Shown here in pieces: positions 52,823 through 63,243 of a stretch of 64,000 bases of DNA. A program made the position numbers and the translations under genes. The DNA lies in assembly GCF_034262375.1 (NCBI RefSeq), contig NZ_CP139558.1:3906001-3970000 (forward strand). Reading direction: 5' to 3'. The notes below the pieces were generated by a model. That model was not told the origin of the DNA and searched no databases. It saw only the letters and a program-made list of their open reading frames with translations. The first letter of the stretch is position 1, and the number at the start of each line of letters is the position of its first letter. The DNA comes from Mucilaginibacter sabulilitoris (GTDB lineage: Bacteria > Bacteroidota > Bacteroidia > Sphingobacteriales > Sphingobacteriaceae).

Positions 52823-55800
52823 TAGTTCTCTTTATAAAATTGTAAAGCCTGATCCGATACCCCAATCAGCAGGTACCTGTTACCATTAATTTTTAACTCT
52901 GTAGCCGATTTGACATCGCCGGTAACAGAAAGCCCCGATACTACCTGGGTTTCATATTTAAAATTACCCTTGCCGTCGCCGGTTAGCAAGCACCCGTAGT
53001 TGGCGTCAAAACTGCCTAATTTCAAGCGGTTATCAGCGTGGTTCCCCAATAAGAGTAAGTCGGTTTTGCCATCATGATTAAAATCGGCTGTTATTATTTG
53101 CGATACTATAGAGAATTGTGCTTCCTGTGGTAACGGTGTTTTTACAAATTTACCGTTCCTATTTAAAAAGCAACTGGTTTGCACATTATTAGCGCTTAGT
53201 TTGGTGGCTTTGGCCAAATCATCAGGACTAAAAATGTCCTTCATAGTGGCATCGCAATATGCTTTGTACGAATTGAATTTTTTACGCATTGGGTAAATCT
53301 GCTCATTTAATTCATCACGGCTAACAAATGGGTAGCTAACACCCTGTATATAGAAATTAAAGAAGGGGTCGATAGAGCCATTGCTATCAAAATCAGCGTA
53401 ATACATTTCGGCGGGTTCGGCGGCTGTTACATGTATCTGGGTGTTGGTACCCAGGTTGCCGGCTATTATATCCGGTTTTCCATCCCCGTCAACGTCGGTA
53501 ATGGTCAAGCTGTTCCAGAAACCGCTTTCCTGGTGTTCAAAGTATTTAACAGTTTCGTCAATAAAACCATTAGCGGTATTGGTATAAACCATAATAGGCA
53601 TAAATTCGCCGCAAATAATCAGGTCTTTGCGACCGTCGCCATTTAAATCGGCCCATTGCGCATCCTTTACCATGCCACAGGCAGAAAATGGTGCGTCGGT
53701 TATGGTAAAACGCCCGTCGCCGGCGTTAGTAAGCAGGTAGCTTTTGGGTGTTACCGGATACTGGCCCGGTATAACATTCGAACCTACAAACAGGTCAATT
53801 TTGCCATCCTTATTATAATCACACGGACGAACGCATGATTTGCTATCAGTATTAAGTACCGGCAGTGAAGTAGTGGACAGGGTAAAATTACCTTTGCCAT
53901 CGTTAAAATACAGTTTATCCTGCAAGTCTGAGCTGCCGGGTTCTAATAAAGAGTAGCCGCCTTTGGCCACATAAAGGTCCTGGAAGCCATCTCCATTCGC
54001 GTCAAAAAAAACCGCGGCCGAAGTATTTTCGTGATTGAGGTCGGATATTTCGGTTACGGTAAAAGTTCCGCCTGCTTTTTGAATGTATAGTTTACCCGGT
54101 GTCGTCTGATCGCCCCCAATAAAGAGGTCTTCTAACCCATCTTTATTGACATCGCCTTTGGCTATTACAGGACCCGTTTTTGAGCTCATGAAAAGCATCA
54201 GCAACTGGCGTTTAAAATCATTTATGGTAGTCTCGGTATGTTTATAATCAATTATGGGTTTGGCAAGACTAAAAACAGGCTTCGCAATGCCTTTACCTGC
54301 AGATTTATATGCGGTTAAACCACTTTTATAAGTAATATTAAGCCGCTGGTTTATTTTAACGCCAGTAAGTAACTGCGTAGATTGATCGGGCCATATAATG
54401 CGGATGGAATCGACCTTGTTTTGGTTGCCCAGGCCAAAGTTTAAAACCGTTGATACACAAGAAAGATAACCCCGGTTAGGGTTAACCTCCTGATATTGTA
54501 CTTTTTTATCGTTATATACATAAACCTTGGAGCCTATAGCATTTACATTGGCGCCGGGTTGCTTTAAATTAATAGCTATGTAGTTCTTTTTAGCGGTTTC
54601 CATAGTCGTGTTCTGATAAATGGATGCTTCGCTGTTAATATTATTGGTAACCAGGTCCAGGTCGCCGTCGTTATCCATATCTGCGTAAACAGCCCCGCTT
54701 GATATGCCGGCTTTTGTTATTCCCCAATCCTGTTTTTTTTCGGTGAAGGTAAGGTCATGGTTGTTTTGGAATATATAGTTTGACAAAGTGGTTGATGGCA
54801 TAGCCTTTACCAAATCCATTAATAGGTAAGGTTCCCTGTCCATTGCCTTTTTAAGCTTATAATCGCCCCAATAGCGTAAAAAATCCTTGTTGGTATAATC
54901 CCTGAAATAGCCATTGGATATAAAAATGTCTTTATAACCGTCGTTGTCAAAATCGGCCATGAGGGGGCACCAGCTCCAGTCGGTGTTGGAAATACCCGCC
55001 AGCTGGCCAATTTCACTAAAAGTTCCGTCACCATTATTTAACTGCAGCATGTTACGCATGTATTGTTTGTACAAGTCTTGCTGCAGCATTAATTCAAATG
55101 ACTCGTAGTTTTCCTGTAACTGTAAAAGTTTTTGCCTGCGGTTATCAGGCGGCAGCATATCCAGGGTGAGGATATCAGAAAAGCCGTCATTATTCATATC
55201 GGCAATATCTACTCCCATCGAAAATTGAGAAAGGTGTCTGAGACTCTGCTTGCTCTTATCAGTAAAAGTTCCATTCCCATTATTGATGTATAAATAATCG
55301 GGTTCGTTATAATCATTAGTTACATAAATATCCTGCAGGCCATCTTTATTAATATCAGCAATGGCCACACCGAGCCCAAAAGTTAGCGGGTTTTGAATAA
55401 TGCCTGCCTTTTTAGAAACGTCAACAAAATGCCCTCCCTGATTTTCAAAGAGCTTGTTACTCGCCAGTTCATCGGTTTCTTTTTTGTTTTGGGCAAATTC
55501 CAGGTTACTTATTTTTTTAACGTTGTGGTTAAGCAAAAACATGTCGAGTTTACCGTCATTGTTGTAATCAAAAAAAACCGCCTGGGTGCTATAACCAGCA
55601 TCATCCAAGCCATATTCATGGGCCTGTTCGGTAAATTTGTTATTGCCTTTGTTAATGAATAATTGGTTACGGCGCTTGCTGTTGTCACCCAAACCCGAGT
55701 AGCAAACATAAATATCCGGTAAGCCATCGCCATTTACATCGGCCATGGTAACACCGGTTTTCCAGTCGCCGGGTCTGCCCGCCAGCCCTGTGCCTGCATC

Positions 55801-56139
55801 TTTGGTAATATCTTTAAACTTCATATTACCCAGGTTAAGGTAAAGCTTGTTTGGGCCCAGATTACTGGTGAAAAACAAGTCTTCTAAACCATCATTATTA
55901 ATATCGCCAACCGCAACACCGCCACCATTGTATAGATACTCATACGACAGTACGTTTAACCCTTCGTTCTCTACCAGGTCATTACGAAAAGTGATGCTGG
56001 TTTCTACAGGAGTTAACAATTTGAAAAGGGGCTGCTGGGCCTTAGCTGCCTGACAGTAACAACATAAAAAGAGTATAATGCTCCATTTATTAGTAAAAAC
56101 CTTTTTTAAAAAGATGTTAAATGGGAGTGGACAACACAT
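52822..56139 (-). CDS. CRTAC1-like VCBS repeat protein with ASPIC/UnbV domain
   Basis: 1105 residues, with an N-terminal hydrophobic signal-like segment ending AKAQQ. A dozen or so FG-GAP/VCBS repeats (for example DINNDGLEDLFFTSN, DVNGDGLPDIYVC, DINKDGLQDIYVTNDY) are split by an ASPIC/UnbV domain near 520-590 (GSKVYVYNDKK, VLNFGLGN, IIWPDQSTQ). Such proteins are calcium-binding beta-propellers found beside SusCD pairs in Bacteroidota; ligand unknown. It starts 157 bp after the SusD terminator region and is coupled to the haloperoxidase-like gene. Confidence 0.88.
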   Translation of the reverse strand: MCCPLPFNIFLKKVFTNKWSIILFLCCYCQAAKAQQPLFKLLTPVETSITFRNDLVENEGLNVLSYEYLYNGGGVAVGDINNDGLEDLFFTSNLGPNKLYLNLGNMKFKDITKDAGTGLAGRPGDWKTGVTMADVNGDGLPDIYVCYSGLGDNSKRRNQLFINKGNNKFTEQAHEYGLDDAGYSTQAVFFDYNNDGKLDMFLLNHNVKKISNLEFAQNKKETDELASNKLFENQGGHFVDVSKKAGIIQNPLTFGLGVAIADINKDGLQDIYVTNDYNEPDYLYINNGNGTFTDKSKQSLRHLSQFSMGVDIADMNNDGFSDILTLDMLPPDNRRQKLLQLQENYESFELMLQQDLYKQYMRNMLQLNNGDGTFSEIGQLAGISNTDWSWCPLMADFDNDGYKDIFISNGYFRDYTNKDFLRYWGDYKLKKAMDREPYLLMDLVKAMPSTTLSNYIFQNNHDLTFTEKKQDWGITKAGISSGAVYADMDNDGDLDLVTNNINSEASIYQNTTMETAKKNYIAINLKQPGANVNAIGSKVYVYNDKKVQYQEVNPNRGYLSCVSTVLNFGLGNQNKVDSIRIIWPDQSTQLLTGVKINQRLNITYKSGLTAYKSAGKGIAKPVFSLAKPIIDYKHTETTINDFKRQLLMLFMSSKTGPVIAKGDVNKDGLEDLFIGGDQTTPGKLYIQKAGGTFTVTEISDLNHENTSAAVFFDANGDGFQDLYVAKGGYSLLEPGSSDLQDKLYFNDGKGNFTLSTTSLPVLNTDSKSCVRPCDYNKDGKIDLFVGSNVIPGQYPVTPKSYLLTNAGDGRFTITDAPFSACGMVKDAQWADLNGDGRKDLIICGEFMPIMVYTNTANGFIDETVKYFEHQESGFWNSLTITDVDGDGKPDIIAGNLGTNTQIHVTAAEPAEMYYADFDSNGSIDPFFNFYIQGVSYPFVSRDELNEQIYPMRKKFNSYKAYCDATMKDIFSPDDLAKATKLSANNVQTSCFLNRNGKFVKTPLPQEAQFSIVSQIITADFNHDGKTDLLLLGNHADNRLKLGSFDANYGCLLTGDGKGNFKYETQVVSGLSVTGDVKSATELKINGNRYLLIGVSDQALQFYKEN

Positions 56140-56235
56140 TAATTTGTGGATTTATTTATATACGGTATGTATAAAATTAAGTATTTGATTAGCAATTACT
56201 ATTACTATCAAGACTCTTTTTTTGGCATGAAAATT

Positions 56236-56270
56236 AAAAAACAAGACTATGAACCCATAGCCTTGTTTTT
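56236..56270 (-). terminator. intrinsic terminator after susD-type gene
   Basis: Stem AAAAACAAG-CTATG with CATAG-CTTGTTTTT (one mismatch), loop AACC, T-run on both strands. It separates the SusC/SusD transcript from the CRTAC1-like gene downstream, perhaps partially. Confidence 0.85.
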
Positions 56271-56295
56271 AGATTGAATTATATAAATAGGGGTA

Positions 56296-57885
56296 TTATT
56301 TATCCCACCATACTTTGGCGATGAAGGTATCTCCACCCGAAAGTCTGGCAACAGCGGCCGCATAATTTGCAGCGTTTGTTGATGGTAATCCAAGCGGATA
56401 AGGAATCCTTCTTGGAATAGTTGTGGCAAATTGATTTGGATAGTTTACTTTGGTTAAAACCGGGTAACCCGACCTTCTCCAATTAGCCCAGGTTTCATTG
56501 AAATTAAATGTTGCTGAGGTATGAACAAAATATTCCATATTAATCTGTTGTAAAGCTGTACCAGCTACCAAAGGGTGAGCAGCAACATAAGTAGCTATGC
56601 TTGCCGGAGCTACAGATGTTGTACCAAACTGAGCCAGCGTTTGTAAATCAGCTGTAAGTGCGTTCGCATAATGTGTTGCTGCGGAACCAGTACTCCAGCC
56701 TCTTGAGGCCGCTTCAGCAAATAAAAGCTCGCTTTCTCCGTAAGTCATCAGGAAGTTATAACGGTTACGATCATCATAAACTGCAAACTGAGGACGGGAG
56801 TATTTACCAACCGGAGCAGCTGCATCGCCTGTAACAGCTGGATTAGCAGGGCTTGTGCCCGGATAACCAGGGGCATTTGCGATGTCAGTAGCACCACCTT
56901 TAAGGTCATAACCATTTGGCATACCTACTTGCAGGCTTGCTGTATTAACACCAACTACCTGGGTTTCGTTAGCCTTTTTTCCGGTACCGGTTGAAATTTC
57001 AGCAATAGCACTAATGCGAGGGTCGGCTGTTAACTTCATATAATCTATCAAAGTTTTTGACCATCTTACTTCCCTGAAATCATCAGTCACTAATAATGCA
57101 GCAGCGTCACTGTTACCATTCCCGTTTGTATTGTCAGCTTTTACTTTTGCATTGTCCTCTATAGAGGCCATAGCTCCGCCAGCATATGCCTTTTCTGCAT
57201 ATTTCTGCGCAGTAGCGGGGTCAACTTTAGTTAAACGCATGGCAGCTCTAAGCATCAGCGAATAACCTAATTTCTTCCATTTGGAAACATCTCCAGAATA
57301 AAAAAGATCAGAAGAGGGTCCGGCTTTCGATACGTCCAAAGCAGCGGTTGCTGCTTCCAACTGGCTAAGCATAGAAGTGTAGATACTTTGCTGGGTATCA
57401 AAAACAGGTGTAACTACCCCTTCTTTTGCTTGCCCTTCCTGTGAAAAAGGTATATCGCCATATGCATCAGTAATGCGCTGCAATATCATCATCCTCAAAA
57501 TAGTGCCGCAATTATCAAGGTTACTAAAAGCTGCATTGCCTTTAATAACATTCTTCATCTCATCAATTAATGTAGATGAGCCATAGCTGGTGTTCCATGT
57601 TCTTGAAAAATAATCGCGTCCGCTGCCAGCATAGATATACTTATCGCCGTTGCCGTAGTAATCATAAGTGGAAGCTAATGACTGCGACCACATACTTTGA
57701 AAAAGCAATTGATCATACCCCGAATTTGAAAATTTAATTTGGGCCTGAGACATCAAAAATGGTGCAGTAATTAAAGTTGGGGCAACTTTAGTAGGATCCG
57801 TATTTATCTGGTCGAAATTTTTAGTACAACCCGCTATAAAGGTGGCACCTATAAGCAGGCAACTATATATCAGTTGTTTTTTCAT
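56296..57885 (-). CDS. SusD/RagB-like outer-membrane lipoprotein
   Basis: 529 residues with a lipobox FIAGC (C20 lipidated). The body fits the SusD-like_2 branch: CTKNFDQINTDP at the start, ILQRITDAYGDIPFSQ, a TPR-like helical core with GDVSKWKKLGYSLMLRAAMRL and MTYGESELLFAEAASRGW, and FNFNETWANWRRSGYP near the end. It caps the SusC barrel and binds the ligand. Five bases after the SusC gene, and followed by a terminator. It is the only SusD in the window. Confidence 0.93.
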   Translation of the reverse strand: MKKQLIYSCLLIGATFIAGCTKNFDQINTDPTKVAPTLITAPFLMSQAQIKFSNSGYDQLLFQSMWSQSLASTYDYYGNGDKYIYAGSGRDYFSRTWNTSYGSSTLIDEMKNVIKGNAAFSNLDNCGTILRMMILQRITDAYGDIPFSQEGQAKEGVVTPVFDTQQSIYTSMLSQLEAATAALDVSKAGPSSDLFYSGDVSKWKKLGYSLMLRAAMRLTKVDPATAQKYAEKAYAGGAMASIEDNAKVKADNTNGNGNSDAAALLVTDDFREVRWSKTLIDYMKLTADPRISAIAEISTGTGKKANETQVVGVNTASLQVGMPNGYDLKGGATDIANAPGYPGTSPANPAVTGDAAAPVGKYSRPQFAVYDDRNRYNFLMTYGESELLFAEAASRGWSTGSAATHYANALTADLQTLAQFGTTSVAPASIATYVAAHPLVAGTALQQINMEYFVHTSATFNFNETWANWRRSGYPVLTKVNYPNQFATTIPRRIPYPLGLPSTNAANYAAAVARLSGGDTFIAKVWWDK

Positions 57886-57890
57886 TTCCG

Positions 57891-60800
57891 TTATTTTTTA
57901 AATTTAAAGTTAACATTTAACCCATATGTCCTGACAGGAGGTACGCTTGTACCTTCGATACCCGCATAATTGATGCCTGGGGCAAAATTTGATTCAGGGT
58001 CAATATTGTCTGTATGCTTCATGATTGTCCAAAGGTTTCTACCTACCAATGAAACTGTGATAGAATTGAATGGACTGTTACCCAAAATATTTTTAGGGAT
58101 ACTGTAACCAAATGCAACCTGACGCAGTTTAATAAAGCTACCATCTAAAACATTTAAGGCAGAAACATTGCGCGCCAAAGTTTGATAATATGTTTCGGCC
58201 GGCACATTAACGGCATTTTTTGCGCCGCTTTCAGTAACACCAACACCAACTACACCGGTTTCACGGCCCTCAAGGGTCATTTTATTTAAACCGCGGAAAA
58301 TGCTGTAATAATTGGTTGCCGATAATACCTTGTTGCCGAAACGATAATCAACCAGGAAACCCAGGTTAAAGTTTTTATAAGTAAAATCGTTATTAAAACC
58401 ACCGTAAAATTTAGGCACTACGCTTCCCATAGGTATACGTGCGGTGGTTTCGGCATTACCTGTTGCATCAAATATAATATTGCCACTGCCATCACGTTTA
58501 TAATCGTTAGCCATAATTTGCGGACCAGGCAGGTCTTTAACAAAAGCAGTGGTTGCATTTAACGGACGATAGGTACCTAAGCCTAAATTTGCACCTGCAA
58601 GATCGGTTTCCAATACCTTGTTTTTAATATAGGTAAAGTTAAAAGACGGTGACCAGGTAAACGCGCTGGTTCTTACCGGTGTGCCATGTATCTCAACTTC
58701 TATACCTTTATTACCGACAGATGCTGAAGGAATATAATAGTTTGTATATCCGGCCGACCAATCAAGGGTGCCGCTAACTATCTCATTTTTAGTTTTTCTG
58801 TTAAAATAAGCAACATCCAATCCTAAACGGTCGTTGAAAAACTTTAGTTCAGTACCAATTTCAAACTCGGTTAAAGTAAACGGTTTTAGGTTAACGTTTG
58901 GTAACTGAGAAGAAAAAGTAGCCGCAGGGACACCATTAATTGAATTGGCTACGCTGTAGTAAACCTGGTTAGTAAATGGAACAGCAGGATTACTTGTTTT
59001 TGCGTATGAAGCGCGGAGTTTTCCAAAATCAAGACCATTGATATGAGTAAGATCAGAAAATATAAAACTTGCAGAAACAGAAGGGGTGAAAAGTCCGGGG
59101 CCTAATGCTTTTGATATACTGCTATAATAATCATAGCGTCCAGATGTGCTTAAAATCAAAAAGTTTTTTATAGCGAAATCAGCAGTGTAATAGGCTGAGT
59201 TAACCTGTTGTTTTTTAACATCATCATCTAATGTGCCAGAATCAGATCCAATATTTCCGCTAAGCCTTTGTGCGCCGTTTGAAAGGTCGTAAAAGTAAGG
59301 AAGGATAAGATTGTTGGCGTTGATATAAATACCGTCATAATTGCTTTTGCGAATATTGCCACCTACAGACATATCGAGGTTAAGGAAATCTTTGATCAGA
59401 TCGTGCTTGGCGCCTAATAATACGTCGGCATTAAATTCGGTTGTTTGTGTTTGTCGTGTTTTTAAGTTACCACTACTACCACTTACATATGCTGTTCCGG
59501 TTGGCTCTACGGTAAAACGCTTGTCATGAATGTTGTCATAACCAATGCGGCCTTGCACGTATGCCCATGGTGTTACGCTATATCTGGCCGATATAGATGA
59601 TATTAAGCGCTCGCGGTTTGAGTTGGTTACAAAATTATAAGCTGCAAAATAAGGATTGGTGACATATATATCATTTGTAAACGATTGCTCAGACCCATCG
59701 GCTTTTGTCCCCGGCGCTAAAGTGCTTTGTGCCTGGTTTGGTGCCAGATATTGTACGTTGTTAGGGTTACCCGGTCCGTCACTTAATCCTGAACGATTTT
59801 TTTCATTATCCAATATGTAATTGGCAACCAGGTTTATGTCCAGGTTTTTCATTACGGTTTGCGAACCGTTAAAGTTAAAGGTTTTCCTGTTCAGCCCGCT
59901 GTTTGGTGTAATGGCGTGATTATTCATATCTGATAATGACAAGCGGAAAGCGCCGGTTTCATTGCCGCCGGTTAAGGCTACTGTATTGGTAAAGGTGTTA
60001 CCTGTTTTGTAAAATTTGGTATAATCATCGCTGGTTTTTGAATATGGATGGTTTTTACCATCAACCTGAATTACCGATGAACCATCAAGTTTTGGTCCCC
60101 ATGCCAGGCTACCTGTGCTCAGCGCTGCGGCAAGGTTGGCTGGTTTAACACCAAATTCGCCTTGCCCGTATTGGGTTTGGAAATCAGTATTGTCATAAAT
60201 TTTATCCATCTGGTAATTACTATTGTACTCAACACCAAAGCCTGAGTTTTTCTTACCCGATTTGGTAGTGATCAAAATAACACCTCCTGTAGCACGTGTA
60301 CCATAAAGTGCTGACGCTGATTGTCCTTTTAATACGGTCATGGTCTCGATATCATCCGGGTTGATGTTGGCAATACCATCACCAAAGTCTGCACCGCCCC
60401 ATTCGCCTGATTGGCCCCTTTGGGTGTTATCCATTGGCACTCCGTTGATTACGAATAATGGCCCCTGGGTAGTACTGGTACTGGTTACACCACGTAACAA
60501 TATACGTGCAGATGAACCCGCCCCACCATTGGTTCCACTAATACTTAAACCAGCCACACGACCGGTTAATGAATAGGCAACGTTTGATTCTTTTGCTTTA
60601 TCAAGTAGATCGCCTTTAACCGTTGTTAAAGCGTAACCAACCTTTTTCGATTCCTTTTTAATACCTAATGCTGTAACCACAACTTCGTTCAGGCTGGTAT
60701 TAGCCACTAAAGTAATAGTTAATGAAGTTCTTGTACCTACAGTTATTTCCTGGGTAGTAAAGCCAATATAACTTACAATCAATACTGTTTGCGGAGTTGC

Positions 60801-61088
60801 ATCTACGGTGAAATTACCCCGGGTATCAGTTTGTGTGCCTGTAGTGGTACCTTTTATCCTAACGCTTACGCCAATTAGCGGTTCGCCTTTTTCATCAACT
60901 ACCTTACCGGTAACTTTTGCAATGCTGGTTTTGGTATTAAAGTTTAAATTGTTTGCTAATTTAGGGGCCGTAGCGGCTATTGCCTGCGTATTTATGAGAA
61001 CTAAACCTGCAAGGGCTAATTTACACAGAGGCAAAGATTTTGCTATCCATGGCCTGTGTACACCCATTGGGTGTTTAAAAAATTTCAT
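57891..61088 (-). CDS. SusC-type TonB-dependent receptor
   Basis: 1065 residues with a signal-like N-terminus, carboxypeptidase-like domain about 55-135 (GEPLIGVSVRIKGTTTGT), plug with ISGTNGGAGSSARILLRG and GTRATGGVILITTKSG, and a 22-strand barrel ending NVNFKFKK. Unlike the receptor at 31765-35085 it has no STN domain, so it should not signal through FecR. The two receptors match closely along the barrel (for example NIDPES, SALNVLDGSFIKLRQV and GGFNNxFTYKN in both), pointing to a duplication. It pairs with the SusD-like gene downstream. Confidence 0.94.
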   Translation of the reverse strand: MKFFKHPMGVHRPWIAKSLPLCKLALAGLVLINTQAIAATAPKLANNLNFNTKTSIAKVTGKVVDEKGEPLIGVSVRIKGTTTGTQTDTRGNFTVDATPQTVLIVSYIGFTTQEITVGTRTSLTITLVANTSLNEVVVTALGIKKESKKVGYALTTVKGDLLDKAKESNVAYSLTGRVAGLSISGTNGGAGSSARILLRGVTSTSTTQGPLFVINGVPMDNTQRGQSGEWGGADFGDGIANINPDDIETMTVLKGQSASALYGTRATGGVILITTKSGKKNSGFGVEYNSNYQMDKIYDNTDFQTQYGQGEFGVKPANLAAALSTGSLAWGPKLDGSSVIQVDGKNHPYSKTSDDYTKFYKTGNTFTNTVALTGGNETGAFRLSLSDMNNHAITPNSGLNRKTFNFNGSQTVMKNLDINLVANYILDNEKNRSGLSDGPGNPNNVQYLAPNQAQSTLAPGTKADGSEQSFTNDIYVTNPYFAAYNFVTNSNRERLISSISARYSVTPWAYVQGRIGYDNIHDKRFTVEPTGTAYVSGSSGNLKTRQTQTTEFNADVLLGAKHDLIKDFLNLDMSVGGNIRKSNYDGIYINANNLILPYFYDLSNGAQRLSGNIGSDSGTLDDDVKKQQVNSAYYTADFAIKNFLILSTSGRYDYYSSISKALGPGLFTPSVSASFIFSDLTHINGLDFGKLRASYAKTSNPAVPFTNQVYYSVANSINGVPAATFSSQLPNVNLKPFTLTEFEIGTELKFFNDRLGLDVAYFNRKTKNEIVSGTLDWSAGYTNYYIPSASVGNKGIEVEIHGTPVRTSAFTWSPSFNFTYIKNKVLETDLAGANLGLGTYRPLNATTAFVKDLPGPQIMANDYKRDGSGNIIFDATGNAETTARIPMGSVVPKFYGGFNNDFTYKNFNLGFLVDYRFGNKVLSATNYYSIFRGLNKMTLEGRETGVVGVGVTESGAKNAVNVPAETYYQTLARNVSALNVLDGSFIKLRQVAFGYSIPKNILGNSPFNSITVSLVGRNLWTIMKHTDNIDPESNFAPGINYAGIEGTSVPPVRTYGLNVNFKFKK

Positions 61089-61472
61089 ATTTTACTGAAT
61101 TTAAAGGGGTTAATAACATGGTGCTGTTACCAGTACCTGTATTTATAAACATTCAAAAATCATCGGGAAGGACTACAATCGCCGCCCGGAGACTGTGCCT
61201 TAGTGAGAGTAAGTAAGTGTTTTTTTACATAGGCCTGGGTTTTTCGGAGTTTAGTTTAATTAAAGTCATTGTGTTAAATTAACGCATTATAGTAACTATA
61301 AGCGGGGTAACTTAAAGCAAGGACAATTAAATTTTAACTATTGCCTACAAACCCATGAAAAATATTTTAATATTTTATTTTGCCCATATTATCAACTGTT
61401 TTTTGTGTGTTTGACAGTTATTAATATCTATAATTTTAGTAGATATTATTGTATCCAATAATGCATGGTCTT
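61089..61472. other. 384-bp gap upstream of the second susC-type gene
   Basis: No credible gene. It should hold the promoter and long leader of the SusC gene (minus strand) and the 3' end of the L,D-transpeptidase transcript. A 9-bp inverted repeat lies at 61422-61448 (TAATATCTA/TAGATATTA, nine-base loop) without a T-run. No clear TAnnTTTG box was found for the SusC gene. Confidence 0.5.
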
Positions 61473-63131
61473 TTAATAACTTCCCCGTCCTGACAGGATC
61501 ATGGAAGCAAGCTGCCTATCCCGGTTATAAATATCTTTGCGGAAGTTAAGTTTATTGGCCCTGTCGGTAAATGCCGTGAAATAAGCTATAAAAACGGGAG
61601 TTTTTTGTTTGAGGGTAATTTGTTGTTCTTTGCCAAGGTGCATGGCCTTGCTGATACGGGCAGTAGTCCAGGTGGTATCGTATTTAAGCAAAAACGATGC
61701 GAGTTTGGCGGGTTCGCCAACACGGATACAGCCGTGACTAAATGCCCGTGACGATTCGCCGAATAATGATTTTGAAGGCGTATCATGTAAATAAATGCTA
61801 TAACTATTCGGAAACAGGAATTTAACCAGCCCTAAAGAATTTGCAGGACCGGGTTTCTGCTTAATCACCGGCAGGCCATTTAGTTTGCCCGTAATGATCA
61901 TATTATGTCGACTAATATAATTGGGGTTGCGTTTTATTTCCGGTAATACCTCATTACGGATAATGCTTTCGGGTAAGTTCCAGTATGGGCTGAAAACAAC
62001 GTATTGCATTAGGCCATAAAAAATAACAGTTTGATGCACCTTTTGGCCAACCACCACATTGCAGCTCCATAATAAGCTATCGGCATGATAAACATGTAGT
62101 TTAAACTCAGGAATGTTAACCGCAAGATAATCGGTGTTAAGACTTACCGGTAGCCATCTGCACCGTTCCATGTTCACTATTATCTGTTGTATACGAGCTT
62201 TTAATGATACGTTTAATTCGGCAATAGTACCCGGGCCAGCAACCCCATCGGCAGTTAGGCCATGCCTGAGCTGAAACTGCTTAAACGCCTCTTTCAATTC
62301 ATTATCGTAAACATTGTTCAAAGTATCGCCTTTAAAATCATCCAGTTTATAAAGGCGTTTTTTTATTAATGATATTACCACTGATGAATCACCGGGTTTT
62401 AATTTTTTATCGGTAATAATGGGTACCCATTTTTCTGTGGCATCAAGTTGACGATATCTGGCCAGAAATCTTTTTAGCAGATCATATTGTCTGTAAACCG
62501 GTTCAGAAAGGGTGCCATCTGGTTTCGCTGGTTTCTTTAACAAGCTGTCCAGATAATCATTGTATGATACCTTTTTGCGGGGCAGGTACCAGTTTACTGC
62601 ACGTGTAACAGAATCACTCATGCCCTGAAAAGCAAATTTCGAGAAAACAAAATATTGAGCTGTAAGCATTAGCTCAGTGGTAATATTGGTTTTAGCTTGT
62701 GTTGTTTTAGGGTGAGCGTCAAAGATGAGTGAATCTAACGTTTTGGGATAGGGGATAGCCTTATATATCCCTTCGTTTTGAAGGTTTGTCAGCCTGTCTG
62801 AAAGGTTACCGGCCTGTTCAATCAACACGTTATTAGCATACCAGGCGTACGCGAATTTACGCTTGCTGTAAAATAGGTTAATGTCATTAGCGTAGGCATT
62901 AAATGCAGGATATTTTTTCAGGAAAGCAGCAATCTGCGAACTGTCGAAAACAGCCTTTGTTTGGTCGCTGAAGTTACCTGGAATGGTTTTACTCCACTCT
63001 TTAGTTATTTTCTTTTTTACAGAATCGGCTTTTGATAGCTGGTTATATTTCTTCTCTTGCTTACAGCTAAATAGCGTTAAAATACATACAATTAGTAATA
63101 ATGCATATTGTTTGTTTAGCCCGTTTAACAT
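61473..63131 (-). CDS. L,D-transpeptidase lipoprotein (YcbB-like)
   Basis: 552 residues from the ATG at 63131; the longer frame begins with TTG and lacks support. Lipobox LFSC (C23 lipidated). After an N-terminal helical part, a peptidoglycan-binding domain lies near 270-330 (LKEAFKQFQLRHGLTADGVAGPGTIAELN) and a YkuD catalytic domain near 345-520 with YLHDTP and SHGCIRVGEP, in which the cysteine forms the acyl-enzyme. It makes 3-3 cross-links in peptidoglycan or attaches proteins to it in the periplasm. Single gene, divergent from the leader peptide region. Confidence 0.92.
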   Translation of the reverse strand: MLNGLNKQYALLLIVCILTLFSCKQEKKYNQLSKADSVKKKITKEWSKTIPGNFSDQTKAVFDSSQIAAFLKKYPAFNAYANDINLFYSKRKFAYAWYANNVLIEQAGNLSDRLTNLQNEGIYKAIPYPKTLDSLIFDAHPKTTQAKTNITTELMLTAQYFVFSKFAFQGMSDSVTRAVNWYLPRKKVSYNDYLDSLLKKPAKPDGTLSEPVYRQYDLLKRFLARYRQLDATEKWVPIITDKKLKPGDSSVVISLIKKRLYKLDDFKGDTLNNVYDNELKEAFKQFQLRHGLTADGVAGPGTIAELNVSLKARIQQIIVNMERCRWLPVSLNTDYLAVNIPEFKLHVYHADSLLWSCNVVVGQKVHQTVIFYGLMQYVVFSPYWNLPESIIRNEVLPEIKRNPNYISRHNMIITGKLNGLPVIKQKPGPANSLGLVKFLFPNSYSIYLHDTPSKSLFGESSRAFSHGCIRVGEPAKLASFLLKYDTTWTTARISKAMHLGKEQQITLKQKTPVFIAYFTAFTDRANKLNFRKDIYNRDRQLASMILSGRGSY

Positions 63132-63215
63132 GTTGTGTTTTTTTGTGGGAAAGATAAGAAACAAAAAAATAAAAAATATTTTATAAAATATATACTAAAT
63201 ATATAGACTTTATAG

Positions 63216-63223
63216 TATATTTG
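63216..63223 (+). promoter_or_regulatory. Bacteroidota -7 box (TAnnTTTG)
   Basis: TATATTTG matches TAnnTTTG perfectly and lies 20 bp before the leader peptide ATG at 63244. A good -33 TTTG is not seen in the AT-rich stretch upstream. Confidence 0.5.
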
Positions 63224-63243
63224 ATTTTTATAACATTCAAACT

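Noticed and set aside
61422..61448. 9-bp inverted repeat as terminator of the L,D-transpeptidase gene
   Set aside because: AT-rich stem without T-run on the minus strand; left as an unassigned palindrome in the gap.
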